NCBI GenBank assembly: GCA_028824295.1
Contig: JAPPED010000016.1
Location: forward strand, 32,226 to 96,225
Length of the DNA stretch: 64,000 bases
Direction: 5' to 3'
DNA from: Rhodospirillales bacterium
GTDB lineage: Bacteria; Pseudomonadota; Alphaproteobacteria; TMED109
The notes under the pieces are model-generated. The model did not search any database and was not told the DNA's origin. It was given only the letters and a program-made list of their open reading frames with translations. A program made the position numbers and the translations under genes. This document shows positions 33,752-42,847 of the stretch, piece after piece. Every line of letters begins with the position of its first letter. Position 1 is the stretch's first letter.

Positions 33752-35702
33752 CAACAATATTGGTTGGCGGTTTCCGCCGACTAATGGCGGTAGAGTAGAC
33801 GGATTCAATGATCCCGGAATCGCACACTTTACGGGCACGCCATTAGGCAGTCTCGCGCGAGAAACCATACAGAACTCGCTTGATGCCCGATTAGGCGAAG
33901 ATCATCCGGTGCACGTTTCATTTGAGTTAATTGGCTTAAGTCCCGACTATGTAGGTCGCGACGAAATTGCTAGAACGATAGATCAGTGCAAGCAGACCGC
34001 TAAGGCTGGTGGAGATATGACGGCCGTTTCAGCTTTGGAAGCAGCTGGCCAAACGATTAGGCGAAAGTCGATTCCCTGTCTTCGTGTGTCAGATCGGGAA
34101 ACTACGGGACTACGGGGAGACCATTGGCGCGCGCTTGTGAAGATGCAAGGGATTAGTCACAAACCAGATCTGGAGGGGGCAGGAGGGTCGCACGGTATCG
34201 GAAAGTATGCGCCATTTGCAGTCTCAACAGTTCGAACAGTATTTTACTGGACGTGTTTTCGCGAAGATGGTCGCGATGTAGAGCGATTCCAGGGTAAATC
34301 GGTTCTTATGTCACACATGAACGCAGATGGTGAGGAAACACAAGGTACGGGCTTCTACGGGTATCACAAGGATTGCAAAGAGTTAACGCAGAGTATTCCG
34401 CAAGGCTTCCGTGTACTTGACTCTGCCCAGCGTCCAAAACCTGGCACGAGCTTAACGATTATGGGGTTTCGGGAGACAGATAATTGGCGACGCCGTATCG
34501 CAGCTAGTGTGATTGAGAATTTCTTCTATGCAATAGCAAGTGGGAGTCTCACAGTCATAGTAGAGCCAGAAGAAGCAAGCGAATTGATGGAGATAAATCG
34601 AATTTCCATCGAAGAATGGTTTCAACACTTGATTGAAGATGATGCCGGAGATAAATCGACTAACGATTTAGCTGATCAAGTGCGGGAAGCGCGGAACTTT
34701 TGGGAAATTTCTCAGAGTGATCCGATTGCAGAAAAGCAAGATTCTGACTTAGGGCATTGCAAGCTCTGGCTTCGGACCTCCGATGGCCTTCCTAGCAGAG
34801 TTGCGTTTGTGAGGAGCACTGGCATGCTAGTAACGACGCGACAGCAAGGCCTAATTCGGTTTCCGGGATTCCGCGATTTTGCAGCGCTTTGTGTGTTTGA
34901 AGACCCCGAAGGAAATGAACTGCTTCGCAGAATGGAGAATCCGAAGCACGATCAATTCGAGCCAGAACGATTGCCAAAGGAAGAACGTGATCGTGGGCGT
35001 AAAGCGCTGAAGCGAGTAACAGAGTGGGTCCGCACCGAAATACGTAAGCGGGCTGGACCACCAGAAGGCGGAAAAAAGACGGTGCTTTCAGAACTAGCCG
35101 TTTATCTTCCGGACTACCAACCAGACGAACCTTTCGATGATACCAATTCCGATAGCCGTGAAGACAATGGAGAACCTGGGTTCGGTGGGCGGGTGACAAT
35201 CTCACTGAAACCGGTACGGAGACCAGTACCACCTGGACTTGCGACAGAGGGCGACACCGAGTCTGATGGTGGTGCCGGCGAAGACACTGGTAGTGAGGGT
35301 GGTGCAGGAACAGGCGAGAATGGTGGTGGCGGAGGAGATGGAGGCGGCAGGGGCGAAGGCGAGGGACGAGGAGGTACTGGTGCAAGTGGGGGAGGAAGAG
35401 CTCGTCGCGGAATACCTGTTTCACGCGTCCGCATGCTTCCGCTTGTCGGTCGGAAGAACCGATATCAACTCAGTTTCTTGCCTCAAAGAGATGGAATTGC
35501 CCAGTTGATTTTGGAAGAAGCTGGCGACTCAACCACCATCCCACGGAATGACGTGCGTGCGGTTAGGCCAGACGTGTCACTTGATAAGGTTCGCCTAGAG
35601 AAGGGACGACGACACGTCGTCGAGATTACGGCGGACGGACCGATTGATGGCAGAGCTTGGCGTCTGTCGGCTGTCGCCACCAAGGAAAGAGATCAAGCAT
35701 GA
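33741..35702 (+). CDS. GHKL-type (HSP90/MutL/MORC-like) ATPase
   Basis: This 653-residue protein has a GHKL ATP-binding domain: N-box ETIQNSLDA (residues 41-49), a variant G1 (LRVSDRETTGLRG) and a glycine lid GAGGSHGIGKYAPF (about 146-159). A transducer-like region follows. A long Gly/Glu/Ser-rich linker (about residues 503-553) joins a C-terminal domain of about 100 residues. The start is ATG at 33741, overlapping dcm by 11 bases. GHKL ATPases linked to Dcm and Vsr genes were noted by Iyer, Abhiman and Aravind in restriction clusters related to MORC. A DNA clamp or gating role is likely by analogy. Confidence 0.82.
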   Translation: MQIDNNIGWRFPPTNGGRVDGFNDPGIAHFTGTPLGSLARETIQNSLDARLGEDHPVHVSFELIGLSPDYVGRDEIARTIDQCKQTAKAGGDMTAVSALEAAGQTIRRKSIPCLRVSDRETTGLRGDHWRALVKMQGISHKPDLEGAGGSHGIGKYAPFAVSTVRTVFYWTCFREDGRDVERFQGKSVLMSHMNADGEETQGTGFYGYHKDCKELTQSIPQGFRVLDSAQRPKPGTSLTIMGFRETDNWRRRIAASVIENFFYAIASGSLTVIVEPEEASELMEINRISIEEWFQHLIEDDAGDKSTNDLADQVREARNFWEISQSDPIAEKQDSDLGHCKLWLRTSDGLPSRVAFVRSTGMLVTTRQQGLIRFPGFRDFAALCVFEDPEGNELLRRMENPKHDQFEPERLPKEERDRGRKALKRVTEWVRTEIRKRAGPPEGGKKTVLSELAVYLPDYQPDEPFDDTNSDSREDNGEPGFGGRVTISLKPVRRPVPPGLATEGDTESDGGAGEDTGSEGGAGTGENGGGGGDGGGRGEGEGRGGTGASGGGRARRGIPVSRVRMLPLVGRKNRYQLSFLPQRDGIAQLILEEAGDSTTIPRNDVRAVRPDVSLDKVRLEKGRRHVVEITADGPIDGRAWRLSAVATKERDQA

Positions 35703-36565
35703 AGTTTGATCCTGGAAAAGCTTGGCCGCATCCGGTATTGCGACCATCAAACTTTGGTGACGATTATCCAGAAGCAGAGTTTGAAGTCGATATTAGAGTT
35801 ACGCGGACGATAGACAGTACTGCAGTTGAGATTGAATCTTGGTTCGAACTAAGTGATCCAAGTCTCCTCGCTTTGCTAGATAATCAACGGGCTAGCTTTG
35901 CGTTGTTGGTGAGATCTCCGAAGACACATTATCGCCAAATGCTTCAGTCCTTCGCGCCAAAGATCGCTCAATCATTTCCATCTGGCGCACTGTCCGGACG
36001 GGTTGAGCTCGCGCCATTCTTGGTTTGCGTAAAAGCGTTGCAGAGTTTTCGGGCGGATGGGTGGCATCCGGATTTCGGGGAACGGAGTTTCACTATTGAC
36101 CCTGGGACAGTACTTGCTGAGGATGTGTCCAAGGATTATTGGATAGATACCGCGGACGAAGCACCGCTTGGATCAATTTTTGGCCACAAGGTTCGAACAG
36201 ATCTGGTGGAAGGACGATGGGAGTACGAAATTGCTGAAGATCGAATTTGGATCGTGATGTCGAATGCCAATACTGAACAATTTCAGTCGGCACGTAAGTT
36301 GGCTGACAATCAGCCAGAAAGTCAGTACTTGATGAACGGACTTTATTTGCCTGCACTGGTGGCACTGCTGAACGATGTTGATCAAAATGCTGAAGACTAC
36401 CGCGACTTTCGGTGGTTCTCATCATTAGACCACCGCCTCGAAGCGGTAGGGTGTCTACCCCTAGGGGGCGATAGTTCAAATCGCCTCGTTGATGCCCAAA
36501 AAATACTTGATTCCCCTTTCCCCAGAATGCCTCTAATTGCTGGTGCTCTGGAGGCCAGTTCATAA
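35699..36565 (+). CDS. unknown protein of the Dcm-GHKL-Vsr operon
   Basis: This 288-residue protein begins with MKFDPGKAWPHPVLRPSNFG; the start overlaps the GHKL stop (ATGA). It has a probable beta-rich N-terminal half (YPEAEFEVDIRVTRTIDSTA, FAPKIAQSFPSG) and a C-terminal half with a probable helix (YLMNGLYLPALVALLNDVDQ). No nuclease or ATPase motif was recognised. It overlaps the next gene by one base (TAATG). Tight coupling on both sides implies it works with the ATPase, perhaps as target-recognition or effector subunit. This is inference. Confidence 0.72.
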   Translation: MKFDPGKAWPHPVLRPSNFGDDYPEAEFEVDIRVTRTIDSTAVEIESWFELSDPSLLALLDNQRASFALLVRSPKTHYRQMLQSFAPKIAQSFPSGALSGRVELAPFLVCVKALQSFRADGWHPDFGERSFTIDPGTVLAEDVSKDYWIDTADEAPLGSIFGHKVRTDLVEGRWEYEIAEDRIWIVMSNANTEQFQSARKLADNQPESQYLMNGLYLPALVALLNDVDQNAEDYRDFRWFSSLDHRLEAVGCLPLGGDSSNRLVDAQKILDSPFPRMPLIAGALEASS

Positions 36566-37323
36566 TGCAGCTTCGGTATTGTACTGCGAACACTCTCGAA
36601 ACTCTTAGACACACCGTTCCGGATCGTCTTGATTGGTACTATGCTCCACACCAGCCGCTTTCCATTACGTCATTTGGCGGCCTTCGGGAGTCTGTAGTTG
36701 AAGCGCCACGGCTCGCGGATAAGCTTGCTGTCGACAACGAAAAGCCGGCGAAAACTGACGCGCAAAATGCATTGGCGACTTACAAAGCGATGAAAGCATT
36801 GACACCTCATCAAGCGTCTATTGAACGCATGTGGGTATATTTGACGCATTTTGACTGCCCACAATATGTGTCCTCACGCTGGCTGAATCGTAGGCCAAAA
36901 GAAGTGGATGATGCTGTTCGCGAAGTTAAGAATCATTTTTTTGTAGCAGGCAACAGAGGGTTAATTCGCGACAACGGTGTTTCCCGATTATGGTGGCTTG
37001 GAAAGATCGCTTTTCAAATCGACCCGACTGCACCGGACGTTTTCCTGAAGATCTTGCTGCATAGGCAGGATGTCCGCTCCGCATTGATAGAGCGACCTTC
37101 GGTCTCCATGAATCAAAATCTACTGCGTGGAATTTATGCGGTAATGCGAGACCACTGGAATAATGGTGGAACGTTGTTTGAAAGGGAAGTGTTTCGAAAC
37201 TGGATGATTGCGCTGAATCGTCGAGGTGGCGTTATATTGCTAGACGCATTGCCCGAGGACGCTCTCAGACAATTACTGAATGAGGAAGCGGAACAAGCAG
37301 TTGCTTCCGCTAAAGCTAAGTGA
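36565..37323 (+). CDS. DUF6339-like protein
   Basis: This 252-residue protein resembles DUF6339: RMWVYLTHFDCPQYVSSRW in the middle, NHFFVAGNRGLIRDNGVSRL followed by WWLGKIAF, and a helical C-terminal half. The function is unknown. The many aromatic and charged conserved residues in the centre are the part to compare with the family. The start overlaps the previous stop by one base. It is the fourth gene of the operon. Confidence 0.68.
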   Translation: MQLRYCTANTLETLRHTVPDRLDWYYAPHQPLSITSFGGLRESVVEAPRLADKLAVDNEKPAKTDAQNALATYKAMKALTPHQASIERMWVYLTHFDCPQYVSSRWLNRRPKEVDDAVREVKNHFFVAGNRGLIRDNGVSRLWWLGKIAFQIDPTAPDVFLKILLHRQDVRSALIERPSVSMNQNLLRGIYAVMRDHWNNGGTLFEREVFRNWMIALNRRGGVILLDALPEDALRQLLNEEAEQAVASAKAK

Positions 37324-37324
37324 C

Positions 37325-37741
37325 GTGGTGGATAATCTAAGTCAGCGAGATCGTTCTCGGTGTATGTCCAAGATACGATCAAAAAACATGAAACCGGAAT
37401 TGGTGGTGCGGTCAATGGTGCACCGCCTCGGGTATCGTTATCGATTACATCGTTCAGACATGGTTGGTAAGCCCGACTTAGTGTTCCCGCGCCGTCGCGC
37501 AGTTATTCTTGTCAATGGATGCTTTTGGCATTGGCATCCAGATCCGGATTGTCCGATATCGGGATTGCCGAAATCAAATTTATCTTACTGGGAGCCCAAA
37601 TTTAAGCGCACTCGTGTTCGTGATCGCAAGAATGTGGCGACTTTAGAGGCTGAGGGTTGGAGAGTGCTGACCGTTTGGGAATGCGAATTACGGCAGATCG
37701 ATAACGTCATCGCTAGAATTCGGAAATTACTTGACAGCTAG
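37325..37741 (+). CDS. vsr: Vsr-type DNA mismatch endonuclease
   Basis: This protein of about 138 residues is a very short patch repair endonuclease. Motifs are RDRSRCMSKIRSKNMKPELV, the catalytic GKPDLVFPRRRAVILVNGCF with the Asp, and WHWHPDPDC with the zinc/His residues. It nicks next to T:G mismatches left by deamination of 5-methylcytosine. The start is probably GTG at 37325, just after the DUF6339 stop; an ATG at 37280 would overlap that gene by 44 bases. Its presence fits an operon with a C5 methyltransferase. Confidence 0.9.
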   Translation: MVDNLSQRDRSRCMSKIRSKNMKPELVVRSMVHRLGYRYRLHRSDMVGKPDLVFPRRRAVILVNGCFWHWHPDPDCPISGLPKSNLSYWEPKFKRTRVRDRKNVATLEAEGWRVLTVWECELRQIDNVIARIRKLLDS

Positions 37742-37989
37742 CAATTTCGCCGGCTTTCCGAAAGTTAAACCGTGTGTTGCGAGAAGATTCTCCGCACTGT
37801 CGTCGAGCGCAAGCATAGCGCTCAACGGCAACGATGCCGGGCTGGGGCAGATCGAGCGAACCGCGCGTCGGTGGCCGTCGATGCGGGCGGGAAAAAGCGA
37901 GTCGCTTTCACGGAACGCGCCGGAACCAAGCGTGTCATCAAGCGGTTGTAAGACACCAAGGAATGACGGAAGTACGTAAAGAAGTGGGG

Positions 37990-38823
37990 TCAGTGGAAGC
38001 GAGCCTCGAAGCTTGTCGCTATGAGGGTCACGTGTGCATCGAGCGGCGGGCGCAACTCGAAGGCTTTCGGTTCCCGGGCAAAATTCCATAGACGTAGGAG
38101 GCACCACTCAGTGGGCCGATTTTCCGCGACGACGAGCTCGTTCCGAGTGATGTGGAAGGGCGTCCGCTCCCAGCCGTTGGTCGTCTTCACCTCGATCAGT
38201 CGGGCCTGGCCCTCAGGGGAGTAACTCTCGATGTCGTATCCCGCGCCGTCGCCGTCTTCGTCGGACACCCATCGCACGCGCCTGGCCAGGTCGGCACGGC
38301 CGACGCTTGTAAGAACGGTCCGTTCATGGGCGAGAACGCGCTCTTCGCCCGCGCGTCCGAGCGCTCGGTTGCGCTCGTCTCGTGCGGCCACGTCGAACTT
38401 GCGCGCGATCGCCTGCATCTGTTCGAGTTCGTCGGGTGGAGGGTAGTTCCTGAGAGTAGGCGGCAACTCGATGTCGAGATGAGCTGCCTGCGGCATGTTG
38501 GCCCGCTGATCCGCAAACGGTGCGGGAGCATGGAACTCAGGGTGCTGACGCAGCCAGCGGTTGACTGCATCGGCGAGAGACATCTGGACATTGGATGCGG
38601 GCAGATATCCAGTGAGCCACGTTGCGCCCAGTCCCTTCAAGACGGCGCTGATATTCCGGTGCTTGAATTCGATTGACGGGCGGCTTCGGTCGATCCATTC
38701 CCGCAGTCGCCGGTTGTGCTCGGCCTTGATATAGGGGCGTCCAGTGAGGTCGGCCGCAAGCATCGCAAAGTAGTCCGCGACGATGAGGTCGTTTTCGTCA
38801 TCCGTCCAGGGGCCGGTCGCCAT
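37990..38823 (-). CDS. DUF3883-domain protein (restriction-associated)
   Basis: This 277-residue protein has a C-terminal DUF3883 domain: LGRAGEERVLAHERTVL, VSDEDGDGAGYDIESYSPEG, ARLIEVKTTNGWE and FHITRNELVVAENRP. The D...EVK pattern is that of the PD-(D/E)XK nuclease fold, to which DUF3883 is related. The N-terminal part (WTDDENDLIVADYFAML, HNRRLREW) is helical. It faces the Vsr gene tail to tail. It may be a separate defence gene beside the Dcm operon. Confidence 0.82.
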   Translation of the reverse strand: MATGPWTDDENDLIVADYFAMLAADLTGRPYIKAEHNRRLREWIDRSRPSIEFKHRNISAVLKGLGATWLTGYLPASNVQMSLADAVNRWLRQHPEFHAPAPFADQRANMPQAAHLDIELPPTLRNYPPPDELEQMQAIARKFDVAARDERNRALGRAGEERVLAHERTVLTSVGRADLARRVRWVSDEDGDGAGYDIESYSPEGQARLIEVKTTNGWERTPFHITRNELVVAENRPTEWCLLRLWNFAREPKAFELRPPLDAHVTLIATSFEARFH

Positions 38824-38866
38824 GTAGGCCAGGCTAACACTGGTCAGGGGGGACGGTCATCTGTCG

Positions 38867-39247
38867 TAACAGTCCTTGGTCTTGCGCCACGAGAATGCGG
38901 CGGCGGCCTTGGCAAGCAGGAACACAGCAAGGCCAGAGACATTCACTCGCCGCTGTGCATGAGTTGCCGTCCCGAATGCTCAATTCACGAATTTCAATGT
39001 CGCGCGCCGCGAAGCCGGTGTCGCGAAGGTTCACGGCACCGAGGCATTTGCATGCGTAGAACGAAATCCTCGAACTTGCCCGCCTCGCGCTGACACCCCC
39101 ATCCGCGACCCAGCGCCAGATCGTGGCGTTCTCTGGTGCAAAGCCGGCGTCGCAGAGCGCCTGTTCGACTCGTTCTGTGTTCACCGCTCCGCAGGCGATT
39201 TCAAGGTCGACCTGTACGTCTATATCGATCGTGGCCGCAAAATTTTC
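38867..39247 (-). pseudogene. decayed copy of the AbiEii-like toxin gene at 46740-47580
   Basis: The minus strand reads parts of the same protein: VEQALCDAGFAPENATIWRW, then FAARDIEIRELSIRD, and a damaged C-terminal segment. DNA similarity with about 47016-47445 is strong (CGGCACCGAG, CAATTCACGAATTTC, CAGATCGTGGCGTTCTC and others), with deletions. At one point this copy keeps two bases (TC) that the other copy lacks. The rest of the toxin and any antitoxin are missing. Confidence 0.8.
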
Positions 39248-39311
39248 AGATGTTGGACAAGTCCAAACTTGCTGGAGAAGCCCCGGGCGAGAAGGTCATG
39301 ATCGCACCATT

Positions 39312-39335
39312 CTGGGGCCGGCATGCCAGCCCCAG
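39312..39335. terminator. hairpin downstream of the EEP gene
   Basis: CTGGGGCCGGCA followed directly by TGCCAGCCCCAG forms an imperfect 12-bp-arm palindrome with one mismatch, about 110 bases after the stop of the minus-strand EEP gene. There is no T tract, so it is only a possible terminator. Confidence 0.35.
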
Positions 39336-39443
39336 GCTCGAGGCAGTTCCAACAGGGTTTCCGGTGGGCCCTGCGTGAGACAGGGCGCCACTTCTCTCCC
39401 GCTCGTTGGTGCATAGTCTTGGGCTACTGCCGGAGAGGCTTCG

Positions 39444-40472
39444 TTACCGGTCCCTGCGCATGCGAAGGGAAGCCAGGACCGGATGGTGGTCGGTGTGGCG
39501 AAAGCCAAGATCGGTGGTCTCGACCCGTTCGATCGTCACGTTGGGGGAGACGAGGAAACCGTCGACGATGGTCACGTAGTTGACGCCCGCCTCGTAGCGC
39601 CGGTGCAGAGTGCGCACGCTGGGAACCGATGAATCCAGACCGAAGGTCCATCCCTCGGGCACCGTCTCGCGGGGGAAATCGTGGATCCACGAGAGATACT
39701 TCGCCTCGGTTTCGTGCGGGAACGAGGTGGCGGTGAGCCGCATGTTCCAGTCACCGCCTACCACCACGTGCGCGCCGCGCCGGTACTCGGCCTGCGCCAT
39801 CTCCAGCACTGCCGGCACCTGCTGCGCCCGGACCGCGCCGCCGTCGTCGAACGCGGAGAGGTGGATGTTCAGGATTACCCACTGGCGGCCGTCCGCGACC
39901 GGAACCCGGGTGACGAGGGCGCCGTAGTGCTTCTTGAGCATGCCGAGCCGGAAGCCGGGTTCCTGTGGCAGCGGGTGCGCCGCGCACTCCCGGGCGGCAA
40001 CGCGGGCGAGGGTCATCATCCCGTGCGAGATCCTGAGCGGCGGGGGCAGCAACGTCGTTGCAAAATCTTCCCAGAAGGCGGTGCGGTAGCCGTTCAGTGG
40101 TCGCAGCACGCCTGCTGTGACATCGACGCCCCGGGTCGCGAAGCCTGCGCCCGCCATCTCCTGCAGGAGCACGAGATCGGCATCGAGTCGATCCAGGGTC
40201 TTGCCGACGGCGTTCGCCGCGGTGACGATGCTGCGGTGATCCAGGGCGCGAATGCTCCTTCCGCCGTCGGCGACGAAGTCCGCACCGGCCCCTAGGGATC
40301 CGTAGCCGACGTTCCATGTGACGATTTGCAAGGTGTCGCCGGCCGCACCCGGCTCGGCGGTACCAATGAACGCGATGCCGCCGTAGCGCGGCGACTTCCG
40401 CCGATTTGCGACGAAGACGATGCCGGTCGCGACGGCCAGCAGGAGCAGCAGGACCGCCACGGCCTCCGTCAT
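39444..40472 (-). CDS. membrane-anchored endonuclease/exonuclease/phosphatase family protein
   Basis: This 342-residue protein starts with a hydrophobic helix (AVAVLLLLLAVATGIVFVA), an anchor or uncleaved signal. An EEP domain follows: LQIVTWNVGYGSLG, DLVLLQEMAGAG, VILNIHLSAFDDGG, VVVGGDWNMRL and the terminal RHTDHHPVLASL. All catalytic positions look intact. EEP enzymes cleave phosphodiester or phosphomonoester bonds in nucleic acids, lipids or inositides. The start at 40472 overlaps the stop of the upstream membrane-protein gene (ATGA), so both act together. Confidence 0.85.
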   Translation of the reverse strand: MTEAVAVLLLLLAVATGIVFVANRRKSPRYGGIAFIGTAEPGAAGDTLQIVTWNVGYGSLGAGADFVADGGRSIRALDHRSIVTAANAVGKTLDRLDADLVLLQEMAGAGFATRGVDVTAGVLRPLNGYRTAFWEDFATTLLPPPLRISHGMMTLARVAARECAAHPLPQEPGFRLGMLKKHYGALVTRVPVADGRQWVILNIHLSAFDDGGAVRAQQVPAVLEMAQAEYRRGAHVVVGGDWNMRLTATSFPHETEAKYLSWIHDFPRETVPEGWTFGLDSSVPSVRTLHRRYEAGVNYVTIVDGFLVSPNVTIERVETTDLGFRHTDHHPVLASLRMRRDR

Positions 40473-41557
40473 GGAGGCGTTCGTCCCGCGAGATTGCGCA
40501 GGCCGGTAGCCGCTTGCTGCACGACCCCGACGATGATGACGAGAAAGACCGCTTCGGAGAGCAGTACCCTGATGAATCCGGTGACCGAGCCCGCCGCCTG
40601 CACGTCCTGGTAGATCTCCGAGTACCGCATGTAATGCCGTTGATCGGTGGCGGACCACGGCTCCATGTGCGACAGCGATTCCGCGAGGACGCGCGAGACG
40701 GTAATGGCGTGCATGAAGTAGCTGGCGAGCGAGATGGCCAGCAGGCTCACCACCATGCACAGGGAAGCAGCCGACCCCAACCGGAGGGCGCCGACACGAA
40801 ACGCCGCCGAGAGCGGCGTCAGGGATATCAGCAGCGTCATCATCATGACGTAGAGAAAGATGAAGGCGATGGGCTCGACCTGAACCAGCACGTCGCTCAG
40901 CAATTGGCGGAACGCCAGATAGGCCCTCTCAACTTCCACGATCGCATGGAGGTTGAACACGGCGGGTTGGATCGTGAGCAGCGCTTCCGCCTTGGCGACC
41001 AGCTGCTGGGCAGCCGACGCATTTTCCTGCCAGTCGTGGCGGAACTGCAGTGCAACCTTGGCGAGCGCGAGTCCGCCCAGACCGAAGAGCACGCAGGTGT
41101 AGAGGTTGTAAATGCGGTACCCGCGTTTGAGGTGGGCGGCGACGTCGTCAGCCTTCGACCGGTCGTCGGTGGTGTCGGCTTCCGGCTGGCTGCCGCCGCC
41201 GCTGTTGCCCTCGTCGGCCGCCTTGACCGTCCGCCACGAGTAGAGCTCGGTGGCGCCGAAGACACAGGCAAACCAGAAGAGCACGTAGGCGAATTCGGGC
41301 TCGCCCGCATAGTACAGACCCACGTCCGGGCAGGAGACCATCACGATCCCAACGCCGATCAGCGTCATCGTGAACACGGCGAACTCGCCGAATCTGCCGT
41401 CGATGCGCAGCTTCGACTCGGGCCCATTGATGGGGATCTGATGACGCCGGCGCCATACTTCCCCGCCGCGCCAGTAGCCGCCTACCAGAGCGAGAGCGCC
41501 GACGCCGATCAGCACGAGCGTGGGGAGGCCTTCATCCCAGGTCGCAACAGAGAGCAT
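40469..41557 (-). CDS. multi-pass membrane protein of unknown function
   Basis: This protein (about 362 residues from the start at 41557) has some seven hydrophobic segments, for example LPTLVLIGVGALALVGGYW, FTMTLIGVGIVMVSCPDVGL, LFGLGGLALAKVALQF and IAFIFLYVMMMTLLISLTPL. The cytoplasmic or periplasmic loops carry no motif I recognise. It is coupled to the EEP gene. A 99-base remnant of its 3' part is present at 48842-48940. Confidence 0.75.
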   Translation of the reverse strand: MLSVATWDEGLPTLVLIGVGALALVGGYWRGGEVWRRRHQIPINGPESKLRIDGRFGEFAVFTMTLIGVGIVMVSCPDVGLYYAGEPEFAYVLFWFACVFGATELYSWRTVKAADEGNSGGGSQPEADTTDDRSKADDVAAHLKRGYRIYNLYTCVLFGLGGLALAKVALQFRHDWQENASAAQQLVAKAEALLTIQPAVFNLHAIVEVERAYLAFRQLLSDVLVQVEPIAFIFLYVMMMTLLISLTPLSAAFRVGALRLGSAASLCMVVSLLAISLASYFMHAITVSRVLAESLSHMEPWSATDQRHYMRYSEIYQDVQAAGSVTGFIRVLLSEAVFLVIIVGVVQQAATGLRNLAGRTPP

Positions 41558-41818
41558 GTGATGAAACGCGGTTGAATTCAGGCAGGTGCTCGCGCCGGAC
41601 ACCGGTCGCGTGGTTCATCGAGAATGCTAGTTGAGCAGTGTAGGCAGCGCTATTGGGAGCTAATGTTGGTGGCCTGACCGGTACCTCATCATGACGTGTG
41701 GCGAATCCAGGCGGTACCGGCAGGGAATCGGTTGCACACCAACAACGACATGACGGATATTTCATCTCGCCGTGGCATGTCCCGGTCCCGGGCGACGTTT
41801 TCGCCAACCCGGCAGCTC

Positions 41819-42210
41819 TCATGCAAACGGATTGACGATCGTCAGCCCATTGATCCGCCGGCCGGCCTGAAGGTCCTCTGTCAGGAGCCGACCGCACCGT
41901 GCCTCCAGGGCCGATGCAACTACCAGCGCATCGTAAAAGCTGAAACCATGCGTCTTGGCCAACTCGATGGCCGCCAAATGCGTGTCGACGGTGATGGGAC
42001 GAATCGGGTGCAGTGCGGTGCGCAGATCCGACAGCGCTTCGCTGATCGCGGCCCACTCAAGACGGAACTTGCGCCACAGCACGGCGGCACACTCATTCAG
42101 AATCTGAACGCCGATGACACCGCCCGCGAGGACCGCCTGCCTGGCAGTCTCGCTCTTGTCCCCGTGCCCTGGGCTTAGACCAACAGGTTGGTGTCGAGAA
42201 ACGCCGTCAC
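41819..42210 (-). pseudogene. VapC toxin gene with nonsense and frameshift mutations
   Basis: GTG at 42210 begins MTAFLDTNLLV, the start of a PIN toxin, followed by TAA where Tyr is usual (LLVYA). A few codons later one base is missing at a GGGG run, after which the rest of a good PIN domain is open (VIGVQILNECAAVLWRKFRL, HGFSFYDALVVASALEARCG, LLTEDLQAGRRI). Translation cannot yield a full toxin. The antitoxin gene upstream is intact and overlaps it by four bases. Confidence 0.8.
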
Positions 42211-42449
42211 CTAGTCTTCGCTTCCTCGCGGTCGAAAACGTAGCCTTCCGGCATCGGCCATGCGCGGGCGCGCATTCGCTCGACGGCACGAGCCCGCCTG
42301 CGGTCCCTCGCGATGACCATGCGTCCGGCGTCGGTGGAAACGATCTCCAACTGGTCACCCGGCCTCAGACCGAGATCCTCGACCACCGCCTTGGGCAGCC
42401 GGACGGCGAGACTGTTTCCCCATCGTGAAACTTGCATGATGTTTCTCAT
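42207..42449 (-). CDS. AbrB/MazE-type antitoxin
   Basis: This 80-residue protein has the swapped-hairpin AbrB fold: MQVSRWGNSLAVRLPKAVVE, DLGLRPGDQLEIVS. The C-terminal half would bind a VapC toxin. Its stop overlaps the start of the broken VapC gene (GTGA). It is still intact and could act in trans on other toxins. A GAGG ribosome site lies before the ATG at 42449; ATG at 42437 is an alternative. Confidence 0.88.
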   Translation of the reverse strand: MRNIMQVSRWGNSLAVRLPKAVVEDLGLRPGDQLEIVSTDAGRMVIARDRRRARAVERMRARAWPMPEGYVFDREEAKTR

Positions 42450-42847
42450 GGTGTCCTCGGTGGAAGGATATCAATCGGCCGATCGGGTCCGTGTTCGATC
42501 CGGGAAGGGGCGCTCTCGCCAACGCTTGGCCCGTCTCGGCCTCTCCGCTGCATTCTCGAAAAACGCTGATGAGTCGGGGTGTTCCCCGTGAGGCAGACGG
42601 CCGGAACCCCCGGCGCCCATCGGACCCCACGCGATGCCAAACACGTCGCCACAGCACTCCTCGGGACACAACCGGCAGGCAATGGGGCCGCCGCCGTTAC
42701 GGAATGCCTGGCAGTCCCGCCGATGTCGGATGGGCGCGGAGCCTAGCGGGAGAGGGAGCAAGGGCGAAGTCAACGCCCGGGCCGAGATTACACGGCGTCG
42801 CTGCACCCGGATTGCGTCGCAAACCCTCCATACCTCCCACAGGGCGA
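42450..42847. other. intergenic region, no gene recognised
   Basis: GC-rich stretch between the AbrB-type antitoxin start and the typA fragment. It holds the antitoxin promoter and otherwise nothing I can support. Confidence 0.4.
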
